Source: Clostridiales bacterium (GTDB lineage Bacteria > Bacillota > Clostridia > Lachnospirales > Lachnospiraceae). Taken from it: a stretch of DNA of 64,000 nucleotides. A model generated the notes under the pieces. It was not told the DNA's origin. It saw nothing but the letters and a program-made list of their open reading frames with translations, and did no database searches. The DNA lies in the NCBI GenBank assembly GCA_021199255.1, contig JAJQIK010000036.1, positions 62,001 to 126,000 of the forward strand. Direction: 5' to 3'. Numbering within the stretch: position 1 is the first letter of the stretch; every line of letters begins with the position of its first letter. Positions 1 to 9,800 of the stretch are shown piece after piece. Both the position numbers and the translations under genes were made by a program.

Positions 1-501
1 AGCGTGGCTGACAAGGCAGGGAAGCAGAATCTTTTGACGGTGGCATGGACGGGCACGGTTTGTTCGGACCCGCCGATGGTATCTGTCAGCGTCAGGCCTG
101 AGAGATATTCCTATCATATGATAGAGGAGACCGGGGAGTTTGTAATCAATCTGACCACGGAACAGCTTGCCTATGCCACGGACTATTGCGGTGTAAAAAG
201 CGGCAGAGACGTGGATAAGTGGAAAGAGATGAAACTGACCCAGATCAGGGGCGACTATGTGCAGGCGGCCATGGTCGGGGAAAGCCCTGTGAATCTGGAG
301 TGCCGCGTAACGCAGAAGCTGGAGCTGGGAACCCACCATATGTTCTTAGCCAGGGTGCTGGCCGTCCATGTAGACGGCCGGTATTTAGATGAGACAGGCA
401 GCTTCCATCTGAACGCAGCCAAGCCTCTGGTGTATTCCCATGGAAGATATCTTTCGGTGGGAAAAGAGCTGGGCACCTTTGGATATAGTGTGAAGAAATA
501 G
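1..501 (+). CDS. Flavin reductase-like FMN-binding protein, 5' end outside window
   Basis: This is a flavin reductase-like domain protein, a family that binds FMN and reduces flavin or substrates with NAD(P)H. The visible 166 codons start inside the split-barrel fold: the LLTVAWTGTV strand is normally preceded by some 15-25 residues, so the reading frame must continue upstream of base 1. The GTG at base 4 lies in frame but has no ribosome binding site inside the window and would remove the first strand. The middle carries the family's FVINLTTEQL strand and the conserved YCGVKSGRDVDK loop. The C-terminus (LVYSHGRYLSVGKELGTFGYS) is complete. The gene converges on the polymerase gene that follows. 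Family assignment is firm; the substrate is unknown. Confidence 0.85.
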   Translation, partial: SVADKAGKQNLLTVAWTGTVCSDPPMVSVSVRPERYSYHMIEETGEFVINLTTEQLAYATDYCGVKSGRDVDKWKEMKLTQIRGDYVQAAMVGESPVNLECRVTQKLELGTHHMFLARVLAVHVDGRYLDETGSFHLNAAKPLVYSHGRYLSVGKELGTFGYSVKK

Positions 502-527
502 TTTTTTCTTTGAAATTACGTCTGGAA

Positions 528-1757
528 TTACGGCTTTTTGGGCGGGAGCAGGCTGCCCCGGACAACGGCGTTTGCACCGTACCGCCTGCGGATAGAGTCC
601 AGGGCGTCGTCCAACTGCGCCTGTTTTTGGGCGGAGGGCGGACGGAGGGCGGCTTCCCGTGTCTGGGCGGGAAGGTCAAAAAGGCTTAACTGTACGGGCT
701 CTTCACAGGAGGACAGCTTGGAGGAACGGATGCCTAAGAGACGTATTGGAGTTCCGTCCCATATTTCATCGAACAGCCCGCAGGCAGTCTGATAGATTGC
801 GCTGGTGTGATTGGTAGGCGTGGACAGCATAGTCTGATGGGAAACCTTTTGAAAGGTATGGTACTTGATCTCCGTGCTGACCATGCCGGCCGTCTGGCCG
901 GCGGCGCGCAGCCTGCGGGACACGGATTCCGCCAGAGAAAGCAGTACCCGGTGGGCGGTTTCCCGATCTTCGGCGTCATGGCTGAGGGTGATCGAGTTGC
1001 CGATTCCTTTGGCTTTGGCTCGTGTGGTGACCACGTCGGAGGAGTCGATGCCGTTGGCATATTCCCACAGAAGAATACCGTGGCTTTTTAAGTGGGCGGC
1101 CAGAATCTCCCGGTCTGCGCGGGCCAGGTCGCCGATGGTGATAATTTCCAGCTTCCGCAGGGCTTCGACGCTGGAATGGCCGCACATGAAGAGGGAAGAT
1201 ACGGGCAGCGGCCACATTTTTTCCTGAATTTCGTCTGCATACAGGGTATGCACAAGATTAGGCTTCTTGAAATCGGAAGCCATTTTCGCCAGGACCTTTC
1301 GGTCAGATATTCCCACATTGACGGTAAACCCCAGTTCGCGGCATACCCGCTCGCGGATCAGCTCCGCCGCGTCCCTGGCGGAAGGATATTGGCTGCTGAT
1401 GGGGGTATAATCCATATAACATTCGTCCACGCTGACCTGTTCGATGTCGGGGCAGAAGTCGGCAAGAAGCGCCATCAGCTCCTGGCTTCTGCGGTGATAT
1501 AGCTGATGATCCGGCGCTTCCAGCGTCAGACCGGGACATTTGCGCAGGGCGTTTACGATCGGTTCCCCGGTGACGATGCCGTAAGCTTTGGCCGGAATGG
1601 ATTTGGCTAACACCACGCCGTGCCGTTTGGCCATGTCGCCGCCGATGATGGCGGGAATGGCGCGCAGATCTACTGCGGAGCCGTTATGCAGTTTTTCTAA
1701 GGCGCTCCAGCTCAGATAAGCGGAGTTCACGTCGATGTGCATAATTGTCTTATTCAT
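528..1757 (-). CDS. dinB: DNA polymerase IV (Y-family translesion polymerase)
   Basis: A 409-residue Y-family polymerase that copies damaged templates with low fidelity. The N-terminus HIDVNSAYLSW holds the first metal-binding Asp and the usual steric-gate region. The palm motif SVDECYMDYTP (about residues 112-122) holds the catalytic Asp-Glu pair. A little-finger domain follows, with the typical KGIGNSITL strand. The C-terminal tail (SLFDLP) resembles the sliding-clamp binding peptide QLSLF of DinB proteins. The length is normal for the Gram-positive DinB branch. The upstream ribosome binding site is weak. The gene stands alone, converging on the flavin reductase and divergent from the M23 hydrolase. 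No LexA box was recognised upstream. Confidence 0.93.
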   Translation of the reverse strand: MNKTIMHIDVNSAYLSWSALEKLHNGSAVDLRAIPAIIGGDMAKRHGVVLAKSIPAKAYGIVTGEPIVNALRKCPGLTLEAPDHQLYHRRSQELMALLADFCPDIEQVSVDECYMDYTPISSQYPSARDAAELIRERVCRELGFTVNVGISDRKVLAKMASDFKKPNLVHTLYADEIQEKMWPLPVSSLFMCGHSSVEALRKLEIITIGDLARADREILAAHLKSHGILLWEYANGIDSSDVVTTRAKAKGIGNSITLSHDAEDRETAHRVLLSLAESVSRRLRAAGQTAGMVSTEIKYHTFQKVSHQTMLSTPTNHTSAIYQTACGLFDEIWDGTPIRLLGIRSSKLSSCEEPVQLSLFDLPAQTREAALRPPSAQKQAQLDDALDSIRRRYGANAVVRGSLLPPKKP

Positions 1758-1970
1758 AGCTTCTGATGTCCTGTTTTTCCATGTGCCGGTTTGTTTTCTT
1801 TATCTGTCAGTGTTCGTACAGCCATAAAACAGGGATTGGCGGTGAATCGGCTGCTCTCTGTATAAAGCATGGAAGGGTAACGGCTTGCGCCGCCCGTTCC
1901 GTGCGGGGCTTTTTCCTGCCTGCGTTTATTATATCACGTCCTGACGGTTTTGTGCGTCGCACACCGGCAC

Positions 1971-1999
1971 TTTACTTTTGGCTCAAATACTGCTAGAAT
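1971..1999 (+). promoter_or_regulatory. Sigma-A promoter of the LysM/M23 hydrolase gene
   Basis: TTTACT (1971-1976), a 17-base spacer, then TAGAAT (1994-1999). It lies about 170 bases upstream of the hydrolase start, so the transcript would have a long leader. A second weaker match, TTGACT at 2039-2044, lies further downstream. Confidence 0.55.
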
Positions 2000-2005
2000 A
2001 TAAAA

Positions 2006-2022
2006 TGTTACGTTTTTGTTAC
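2006..2022 (+). promoter_or_regulatory. WalR-type direct repeat (TGTTAC-N5-TGTTAC)
   Basis: Two TGTTAC half-sites at 2006-2011 and 2017-2022 are separated by five bases. This matches the published WalR (YycF) consensus TGTWAH-N5-TGTWAH perfectly. It starts seven bases after the -10 hexamer, roughly at the start point, which would suit repression. The downstream gene is a wall hydrolase, the classic WalR target class. Binding is an inference. Confidence 0.55.
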
Positions 2023-2137
2023 AAATTTCCCATGCCTGGTTGACTTGCGCGGGAAAGCTTCGTAGAGCCGGGAGACGCCGCGGAAGGCGGATTCAGTGAA
2101 AAGAGATGCACAGGAAAAGCGGGTCAGATTAGGAACG

Positions 2138-2165
2138 CAGGATAGAAATACCAGGATAGAAATAC
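2138..2165 (+). repeat. Perfect 14-base tandem duplication before the start codon
   Basis: The 14 bases CAGGATAGAAATAC occur twice without a gap, ending one base before the ATG at 2167. Each copy contains an AGGA that could act as a weak ribosome binding site. Only the second is at a usable distance, about 10 bases. Confidence 0.8.
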
Positions 2166-2166
2166 G

Positions 2167-3750
2167 ATGAAAAAGATCAGCAGACATTATAAAAAAATGA
2201 AAATTGCATATATTAAGGTTGCGGTACTTGCAATGCTTGTCAGCGCATTTTTTCTTCCGGGAATCGAGAAGGTGGAAAGCACCGGGGATAATATTTTTAC
2301 GGTGTCTCTTAACGGCGTGCAGGTGGGCGTTGTGGGAGAGCTGGAACAGGTGGAAAGCTGCCTGATCGCGGCCAGAAAGAAGCTGGCGGGCAGCAGCGAC
2401 GAGATGATTCTGGCGGAGAGCGAAATCACCTATGAGGGCGCCGAGGTGCTCTGGGGCGCTGTGGACGACCCGCAGGACGTTACCGCCAATATGGTCGCAG
2501 CGCTGCGGGGCAGCGTGAAAGAGACTTTAAACCGTTCCTATACGGTCAAGATTAACAATTATACGGTCAATCTTGCCAGTACAGAGGAAGTTCTGGCGTT
2601 GCTGCAGGCGTCTATTGATAAATATGACAGCGATAATGAATATTACGTGGATCTGGTGCTGGACGCCAACCGGGAGTTAAATGTATTAACCACCCAGATT
2701 TATTCTGTGGAGGAGCAGCAGGAGGAAGAGGAAGCCGCGCAGGAGATTATGACCAGCGCGGGAATTGACGCGGCGCTGGACGAGATGTTTGCAGATGTGG
2801 AGCCGGCCGTTGAGAAGGAATTTGCAGATTATGAGCTGGGACTGCTGTCGCTGGAATTTGGCGATACGGTAGAGGTGGTGGAATCCTATTTACAGGATTA
2901 CGAACTGACGTCGCTGGAGCAGGCTATCGAGGAAGTGACAAAGGATCAGGAAAAGGAGCAGATCTATGAAGTGGTAGCCGGCGATACGCTGTCGCAGATT
3001 GCGGAGAAGAATGAAATTCCGCTGGACGAACTGATCGCCATGAATGAAACCATTGAAAATGAAAATTCGACCATTCGTGTGGGCGACGAACTGATCGTTA
3101 CGGTACCGGAACCGGAATTATCCGTTGTGCGCACAGAGGAAATGTATTACGAGGAGGATTATGAGGCGGAAGTGATCTATGTGGACAATGACGAATGGTA
3201 TACCACACAGACCCAGACGCTGCAGGAGCCTTCTGCGGGACATCGGAAGGTAGTGGCCGATGTGACCTATCGGAATAACGAGGAAGTAAGCAGAGAGATT
3301 CTTAAGGAAGAAATTACTTATGAGGCAGTGCCCAAGATTGTGGAACGGGGGACGAAGATTCCGCCTACCTATATTAAACCCATTTCCGGCGGGACGCTCT
3401 CCTCTCGCTTCGGAAGGCGCACGTCGCCTACGAAGGGAGCCAGCAGTTATCATAAGGGCGTTGACTGGGCTACGCCGATCGGTACCGCGGTTATGGCTTC
3501 TTCCGCGGGTACGGTGACCAAAGCGGGCTGGGGAAGCGGCTATGGCTATGTGATCTATATCCAGCATGCGGACGGAAGACAGACCAGATACGGCCATCTG
3601 AGCAAGGTGCTGGTCAGCCAGGGGCAGACGGTCAGCCAGGGGCAGAAGATCGCGTTGAGCGGCAATACAGGCGTCAGCACGGGGCCTCACGTGCATTTTG
3701 AGATTCTGATTAACGGCGTACAGGTAGACCCGCTGAAATACCTGAATTAA
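2167..3750 (+). CDS. Membrane-anchored LysM-G5-M23 peptidoglycan hydrolase
   Basis: A 527-residue wall endopeptidase. A basic start and one hydrophobic segment (about residues 12-34) form a signal anchor. A helical region of about 230 residues follows. A LysM domain (about 265-315, starting YEVVAGDTLSQIAEKN) binds glycan, and a G5 domain lies at about 317-395. The M23 metallopeptidase domain covers about 407-527. Its zinc and catalytic motifs are intact: HxxxD (H429, D433), YGHL, and HVHF (H508 and H510). M23 enzymes cut peptide bridges of peptidoglycan. The architecture is typical of clostridial proteins acting in growth or sporulation. The WalR-like site upstream suggests control by the essential wall-stress two-component system. 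Divergent from dinB. Confidence 0.92.
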   Translation: MKKISRHYKKMKIAYIKVAVLAMLVSAFFLPGIEKVESTGDNIFTVSLNGVQVGVVGELEQVESCLIAARKKLAGSSDEMILAESEITYEGAEVLWGAVDDPQDVTANMVAALRGSVKETLNRSYTVKINNYTVNLASTEEVLALLQASIDKYDSDNEYYVDLVLDANRELNVLTTQIYSVEEQQEEEEAAQEIMTSAGIDAALDEMFADVEPAVEKEFADYELGLLSLEFGDTVEVVESYLQDYELTSLEQAIEEVTKDQEKEQIYEVVAGDTLSQIAEKNEIPLDELIAMNETIENENSTIRVGDELIVTVPEPELSVVRTEEMYYEEDYEAEVIYVDNDEWYTTQTQTLQEPSAGHRKVVADVTYRNNEEVSREILKEEITYEAVPKIVERGTKIPPTYIKPISGGTLSSRFGRRTSPTKGASSYHKGVDWATPIGTAVMASSAGTVTKAGWGSGYGYVIYIQHADGRQTRYGHLSKVLVSQGQTVSQGQKIALSGNTGVSTGPHVHFEILINGVQVDPLKYLN

Positions 3751-3758
3751 TCTTTTCA

Positions 3759-3786
3759 TTTACAAATGCGGAAAATATGGTATACT
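3759..3786 (+). promoter_or_regulatory. Sigma-A promoter of murA
   Basis: TTTACA (3759-3764), a 16-base spacer and TATACT (3781-3786). It lies right after the hydrolase stop codon and about 95 bases before the murA start, so murA has its own promoter. Confidence 0.6.
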
Positions 3787-3881
3787 GATAGATAATTGTT
3801 TGGTGTTTTTTGTGAAGAAGGGTATAGTTGACTGCGCCCGCATATATGCCTGCGGGCTGTGAGAAAGGCAATGTTAACGGA

Positions 3882-5174
3882 ATGGAACAGTATGCGATTA
3901 AAGGCGGCAATCCGTTAGTCGGCGAGGTGGAAATCGGCGGCGCCAAGAATGCGGCGCTGGCTATTCTGGCGGCGGCGATTATGACGGATGAGACCGTATT
4001 GATAGAGAATGTACCGGACGTCAGGGATACCAAGGTGCTGATGCAGGCTATGGAGAGCATCGGCGTCGTGATCAACCGCATTGACAGACATACGGTGAAA
4101 ATTAACGCGTCCCAGATTCACGCTCTGGTGATTGAAGATGATTATATTAAGAAAATCAGGGCTTCCTATTATCTGCTGGGGGCTTTGTTAGGGAAGTATA
4201 AGAAAGCGGAGGTGGCGCTTCCGGGCGGCTGCAACATCGGGTTGAGACCCATCGACCAGCATATCAAGGGCTTCCGGGCGCTGGGCGCCAATGTCAGAAT
4301 TGAGCATGGGCTGATTATTACGGAGACGGAGCGGCTGACCGGTAATCATGTCTATATGGACGTAGTGACCGTCGGCGCTACCATGAATGTGATGATGGCC
4401 GCGGTGATGGCGGAGGGTCAGACGGTAATCGAGAACGCGGCGAAGGAACCCCATGTGGTAGATCTGGCAAACTTCCTGAACAGTATGGGAGCCAATATCA
4501 AGGGCGCCGGTACAGACGTAATCCGCATTAAGGGCGTCGCCAGGCTGCATGGAACGGAATATGGCATTATTCCCGACCAGATCGAGGCGGGAACCTTTAT
4601 GTTCGCCGCTGCTGTGACGAAGGGCGACGTGACAGTTAAAAATGTCATTCCCAAGCATTTGGAGTCTATCAGCGCGAAGCTTCTGGAAATCGGCTGCGAG
4701 GTAGAGGAGTCGGACGACGCTGTCCGCGTGGTGGCTTCCAAGCCTTTGGGGCATACCCATGTCAAGACGCTGCCCTATCCGGGCTTCCCTACGGATATGC
4801 AGCCACAGATTACAGTGGCGCTGGGCTTGTCCGCGGGAACCAGTATTGTGACGGAAAGTATTTTCGAGAATCGGTTTAAATATGTAGATGAGCTTACCCG
4901 TATGGGCGCTAATATCAAGGTGGAAGGTAACACGGCGATTATTGACGGCGTGGACAAATACACCGGAGCCAGTATCACAGCGCCTGATTTACGAGCCGGC
5001 GCGGCGTTGGTTATTGCCGGATTGGCGGCAGACGGCATTACTACCATAGACGATATCAAATATATCGAGCGCGGTTATGAGGATTTCCATCTGAAGCTGC
5101 AGGGGTTGGGCGCCCAGATCGACAAGGTGACCACCGAGAGGGATATGCGGAAATTTAAGCTCAAGGTGGGCTAA
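3882..5174 (+). CDS. murA: UDP-N-acetylglucosamine 1-carboxyvinyltransferase
   Basis: A 430-residue EPSP-synthase-fold enzyme that transfers enolpyruvate from PEP to UDP-GlcNAc, the first committed step of peptidoglycan precursor synthesis in the cytosol. The N-terminal MEQYAIKGG followed by GAKNAALAILAA is the family start. I therefore use the ATG at 3882 and not the upstream in-frame TTG at 3828. The catalytic Cys, the residue attacked by fosfomycin, is intact at about position 117 within LPGGCNIGLRPIDQH. The C-terminal RAGAALVIAGLAADG block is complete. Firmicutes often carry two MurA paralogues; which one this is cannot be told from the window alone. Confidence 0.95.
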   Translation: MEQYAIKGGNPLVGEVEIGGAKNAALAILAAAIMTDETVLIENVPDVRDTKVLMQAMESIGVVINRIDRHTVKINASQIHALVIEDDYIKKIRASYYLLGALLGKYKKAEVALPGGCNIGLRPIDQHIKGFRALGANVRIEHGLIITETERLTGNHVYMDVVTVGATMNVMMAAVMAEGQTVIENAAKEPHVVDLANFLNSMGANIKGAGTDVIRIKGVARLHGTEYGIIPDQIEAGTFMFAAAVTKGDVTVKNVIPKHLESISAKLLEIGCEVEESDDAVRVVASKPLGHTHVKTLPYPGFPTDMQPQITVALGLSAGTSIVTESIFENRFKYVDELTRMGANIKVEGNTAIIDGVDKYTGASITAPDLRAGAALVIAGLAADGITTIDDIKYIERGYEDFHLKLQGLGAQIDKVTTERDMRKFKLKVG

Positions 5175-5238
5175 AGCCGCGGGCATCTTCCACGCCGGGC
5201 GGATTATGTTAAAATAAGATAAAATGCAGCCGGATATA

Positions 5239-5267
5239 TTGACAGAACAGATAGCAGGGTGTATGGT
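5239..5267 (+). promoter_or_regulatory. Sigma-A promoter of the metK leader
   Basis: TTGACA (5239-5244), a 17-base spacer and TATGGT (5262-5267). It lies about 30 bases upstream of the riboswitch P1 helix, the right place for a leader transcript. Confidence 0.6.
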
Positions 5268-5301
5268 ATCTACAGATATGAAAATTCCATATTGTGATTT
5301 T

Positions 5302-5470
5302 CTCTTATTCAGAGTGGTGGAGATACATAGGATCTATGAAGCCACGGCAACCCCCTTGAGGAAGGTGCCAACCTGAGCGAAAAGCTGTCGTCAGACAGAT
5401 CGAACAATAAGAGGATTTGATTATCGACTATCGGGTCCGCTTATTTCGCAAGAGAGTAAGCGGATTTTTT
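5302..5470 (+). promoter_or_regulatory. SAM-I (S-box) riboswitch with intrinsic terminator
   Basis: The P1 helix pairs CTCTTATT (5302-5309) perfectly with AATAAGAG (5406-5413). The core between them has the S-box signature: GTGGAGATA, then CTATGAAGCCACGGCAACC, then AAGGTGCCAACCTGAGC. A terminator follows, with stem 5436-5443 / 5457-5464 and a T run at 5465-5470. The 3' P1 strand AATAAG (5406-5411) can instead pair with CTTATT (5440-5445) in the terminator's 5' arm. This gives a clear OFF switch: SAM bound stabilises P1, which frees the terminator and stops metK transcription. Confidence 0.93.
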
Positions 5471-5502
5471 AATGATCTGTAGGAAAGGAAGAGAAGAAGA
5501 AC

Positions 5503-6693
5503 ATGGAAAAGAGATTATTTACATCTGAATCCGTAACCGAGGGACATCCTGACAAGGTCTGCGACGCGATTTCCGACGCGATTCTGGACGCCTGCATGGC
5601 GAAAGACCCCATGAGCCGCGTTGCCTGTGAAACGGCGACCTGTACAGGGTTCGTGCTGGTAACGGGAGAAATCACCACCAACGCTTATGTGGATATCCAG
5701 AAAATTGTAAGGGATACCGTCAAGGAAATCGGCTATACCAAATCAGAATATGGCTTTGACGGCAATACCTGCGCCGTTATGGTGGCGATCGACGAACAGT
5801 CTGCGGATATTGCCATGGGTGTGGACAAGGCGCTGGAAGCAAAAGAGAATAAGATGTCCGATGAGGAAATTGAGGCCATCGGAGCCGGGGATCAGGGAAT
5901 GATGTTCGGTTACGCGACCAACGAGACAGAGGAATATATGCCTTATCCTATTGCGCTGGCGCACAAGCTGGCATTACAGCTTACGAAGGTGCGCAAGGAG
6001 GGTACCCTGCCTTATTTAAGGCCGGACGGTAAGAGCCAGGTGTCCGTAGAGTATGATGAAAACGGCAAGCCGGTTCGATTAGAGGCGGTAGTATTATCTA
6101 CCCAGCACGACGAGGACGTAACTCAGGAGCAGATTCATGCGGATATTAAGAAGTATGTATTCGACCCGGTACTTCCGCCGCAGTTGGTTGATGAGAATAC
6201 AAAATTCTTTATCAATCCTACGGGACGTTTTGTAATCGGAGGCCCCCACGGGGACGCGGGACTGACGGGGCGCAAAATTATCGTGGATACCTATGGCGGC
6301 TATGCCCGTCACGGCGGCGGCGCTTTTTCCGGTAAAGACTGCACCAAGGTGGATCGTTCCGCAGCCTATGCGGCGCGTTATGTGGCCAAGAATATTGTGG
6401 CCGCGGGATTGGCGGAGAAGTGCGAAATCCAGTTGTCTTATGCCATCGGTGTGGCGCAGCCTACCTCTGTCATGGTGGACACCTTTGGCACGGGCAGGGT
6501 CGCCGACGAGAAATTAGTCGATATTATCCGTGAAAACTTTGATCTGCGTCCGGCGGGCATTATCAAGATGCTTGACCTGCGTCGGCCGATCTATAAGCAG
6601 ACGGCGGCCTACGGGCATTTCGGGCGCAACGATCTGGATCTGCCATGGGAGAAACTGGACAAGGCGGAAGCGTTGAAACAATACTTAGCATAA
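5503..6693 (+). CDS. metK: S-adenosylmethionine synthetase
   Basis: A 396-residue enzyme that joins methionine and ATP to give SAM, acting as a cytosolic tetramer. It contains the ATP-binding GHPDK motif (about residues 14-18), the hexapeptide GAGDQG (about 127-132) and the phosphate-binding P-loop GGGAFSGKD (about 270-278). Length and ends are standard. The start ATG has a purine-rich ribosome binding site (GGAAAGGAAGAG). The gene is alone behind the SAM-I riboswitch, so its own product feeds back on its transcription. A strong terminator follows. Confidence 0.97.
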   Translation: MEKRLFTSESVTEGHPDKVCDAISDAILDACMAKDPMSRVACETATCTGFVLVTGEITTNAYVDIQKIVRDTVKEIGYTKSEYGFDGNTCAVMVAIDEQSADIAMGVDKALEAKENKMSDEEIEAIGAGDQGMMFGYATNETEEYMPYPIALAHKLALQLTKVRKEGTLPYLRPDGKSQVSVEYDENGKPVRLEAVVLSTQHDEDVTQEQIHADIKKYVFDPVLPPQLVDENTKFFINPTGRFVIGGPHGDAGLTGRKIIVDTYGGYARHGGGAFSGKDCTKVDRSAAYAARYVAKNIVAAGLAEKCEIQLSYAIGVAQPTSVMVDTFGTGRVADEKLVDIIRENFDLRPAGIIKMLDLRRPIYKQTAAYGHFGRNDLDLPWEKLDKAEALKQYLA

Positions 6694-6703
6694 TCAATAC
6701 GGG

Positions 6704-6740
6704 CTCTGCACAGAGGCAAACCTCCTGTGCAGAGTTTTTT
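6704..6740 (+). terminator. Intrinsic terminator after metK
   Basis: CTCTGCACAG (6704-6713) pairs with CTGTGCAGAG (6725-6734), with additional AGG/CCT pairing inside, followed by six T residues (6735-6740). Confidence 0.9.
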
Positions 6741-6776
6741 CATGAATACGGCCTTTTCTTCCGGAAGCGGATTGTC

Positions 6777-6806
6777 TTGCATCTTAGAACCGGGATATAC
6801 TATAAT
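6777..6806 (+). promoter_or_regulatory. Sigma-A promoter of dnaE
   Basis: TTGCAT (6777-6782), an 18-base spacer and a perfect TATAAT (6801-6806), 33 bases before the dnaE start. Confidence 0.6.
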
Positions 6807-6838
6807 AGATTCAGATTATTAGGAAAAGAGGTTCCTCC

Positions 6839-9800
6839 ATGGCTTTTGTACATCTCCACGTTCATACGGAATACAGTCTTCTGGACGGCTCCAATAAAAT
6901 CAAGGAATATGTGAAGCGTGTCAAAGAGCTGGGTATGGACAGCGCGGCAATCACAGATCACGGCGTGATGTACGGCGCGATTGATTTCTATAAAGCTGCC
7001 AAAGAGGCGGGAATCAATCCGATCATCGGCTGCGAGGTCTATGTGGCGCCCCGCTCCCGGTTTGACCGGGAATTGGCCGGCGGAGAAGACCGGTATTACC
7101 ATCTGGTGCTTTTGGCGGAGAATAACACAGGCTACGCGAATCTGATGAAAATTGTCAGCAAAGGCTTTACCGAAGGGTATTACTACAGACCCCGTGTGGA
7201 TTTTGAGGTGCTGCAGGAATATCATGAGGGCATTATCGCCCTGTCCGCGTGTCTGGCGGGAGAAGTGCCCCGCCTGATTCAGAAGGGGCTGCTGGAGGAA
7301 GCGAAGAAGACCGCCAGGAAATTTGAAGCCTGCTTCGGAAAGGGCAATTATTTCTTAGAGCTGCAGGATCACGGGATTCCCGCCCAGCAGACGGTTAATT
7401 CCGCGCTGCTTAATATGAGCAGGGAGCTGGATATTCCTCTGGTGGCTACCAACGACGTGCACTATACCTACGCCGAAGACGCACAGCCTCATGATATCCT
7501 GCTCTGTTTACAGACGGGCAAGAAGCTGGCGGATCAGGATCGGATGCGCTATGAGGGCGGCCAGTATTATGTCAAGAGCGAGGAGGAGATGAAGGGGCTG
7601 TTCCCTTATGCATGGGAAGCGGTGGAGAACACCCAGCGCATTGCCGACCGCTGTCATGTGGAAATCGAGTTTGGCCATTATAAGGTTCCCCATTATCAGG
7701 TGCCGGAGGGGTATGACTCCTGGACATACTTAAACAAGCTGTGCCGGGACGGGATGGCGGAGCGCTATCCTGATGATGACGGCGGCCTGCGGAAACGGCT
7801 GGAATATGAACTGGATATTATCCGCACCATGGGCTTTGTGGATTACTTTCTGATCGTATGGGATTATATTAATTATTGCAGGGAGAACGGGATTGCGGTA
7901 GGGCCGGGACGTGGCTCCGCGGCGGGCAGTATTGTCTCTTATTGTCTGAAAATCACGAATATTGATCCTATTCAATATAATCTGCTGTTTGAGCGCTTCT
8001 TAAATCCGGAGCGTGTGTCCATGCCGGATATTGACGTGGATTTTTGCTTTGAGCGGCGACAGGAGGTTATTGACTATGTTGGTCATAAATATGGGCAGGA
8101 CAAGGTAGTACAGATTGTGACCTTCGGTACGATGGCGGCTAAGGGCGTTATCCGCGACGTGGGGCGCGTGATGGATCTTCCGTATGCCTATGTGGACGGC
8201 ATTGCCAAGATGATTCCCAATGAGTTAAATATTACCATCGACAGGGCATTGGAGATGAACCCGGAATTTAAGAAGCTGTACCGGGAGGACGAGCAGGTAC
8301 ATACCCTGATCGATATGTGCAAAAGGCTGGAGGGTCTGCCCCGTCATACCTCCATGCATGCGGCGGGGGTGGTGATCTGTCCTGATTCGGCGGATAACTT
8401 TGTCCCCCTGTCCAGAGGGTCTGACGGTTCGATTACAACCCAGTTTCCTATGACAACCATTGAGGAATTAGGACTGCTGAAAATGGACTTTTTGGGGCTC
8501 CGTACCCTGACGGTGATCCAGAACGCAGTGAATATGGTAGAGAAAAGCACGGGCGTTTTCATAGATGTGGAACAGTTGGATTACAATGATCAGGACGTCC
8601 TGGCCTCCATCGGGACAGGCAGGACGGACGGCGTGTTCCAGTTGGAGAGCGCCGGAATGAAAAGCTTTATGAAGGAATTAAAGCCCCGGAGCCTGGAGGA
8701 CATTATCGCGGGAATTTCCCTGTACCGTCCGGGGCCGATGGACTTTATTCCCAAATATATCCAGGGCAAAAACGATCCCGCATCCGTAACCTATGACTGT
8801 CCGCAGTTAGAGCCGATCCTTGCCCCCACCTATGGCTGTATCGTGTATCAGGAGCAGGTTATGCAGATTGTCCGTGAGCTTGGCGGCTATACCATGGGGC
8901 GGAGCGATCTGGTGCGCCGCGCCATGAGTAAGAAGAAGCAGTATGTGATGGAACAGGAGCGTAAGAATTTTACCTATGGCAATCCGGAGGAGGGCGTGCC
9001 GGGCTGCGTGGCGAACGGGATCAGCGCCGAGGTGGCTAATCATATTTATGATACCATGATGGATTTCGCGAAATACGCGTTTAATAAATCCCATGCCGCC
9101 TGCTATGCGGTGGTGGCGTATCAGACCGCTTATTTGAAATATTATCACCCGGTGGAATTTATGGCGGCGCTGATGACTTCCGTCATTGATAATCCCCGCA
9201 AGGTATCGGAATATATTATGACCTGCAGGGGAATGGGGATTCAGATTCTGCCGCCGGATATCAACGAGGGGGAGATTGGCTTTTCGGTGTCGGGCAATCA
9301 GATCCGCTATGCCCTGACGGCCATTAAGAGCGTGGGAAGGCCGGTGATTGACGCGGTGGTCAGGGAACGCAACGAGCGGGGTTCCTACGCTAATCTGAAG
9401 GATTTTATCAGCCGTGTGGCGGATAAGGAGGTTAACAAGCGCGCAATCGAGAACTTTATTAAGGCGGGGGCGCTGGATAGCCTGGGCGGAACGCGCAAGC
9501 AGTTTATGAGCGTATATGTCCAGATTATGGACAGTATTTCGCAGGATAAGAAAAATAATATGGCGGGTCAGCTTTCTCTGTTCGACATCGTCTCTGAGGA
9601 AGAGAAGGAGGCCTATGAGGTCAGGCTTCCCGACGTGGGGGAATACTCTAAGGAGATGAAGCTTGCTTTTGAAAAGGAAGTGCTGGGAATTTACGTCAGC
9701 GGACATCCGCTGGAAGAATATCAGGAATTGTGGCGCAAAAATATCACCAATACCACGGCGGACTTTGCCTTAGACGAAGAGGCGAATACCACTGCCGTGG

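Noticed and set aside
8807..9706. A 299-residue leftward open frame inside dnaE
   Set aside because: Antisense to a well-conserved part of DNA polymerase III alpha. Composition is that of a shadow frame rich in Arg, His and Ile.
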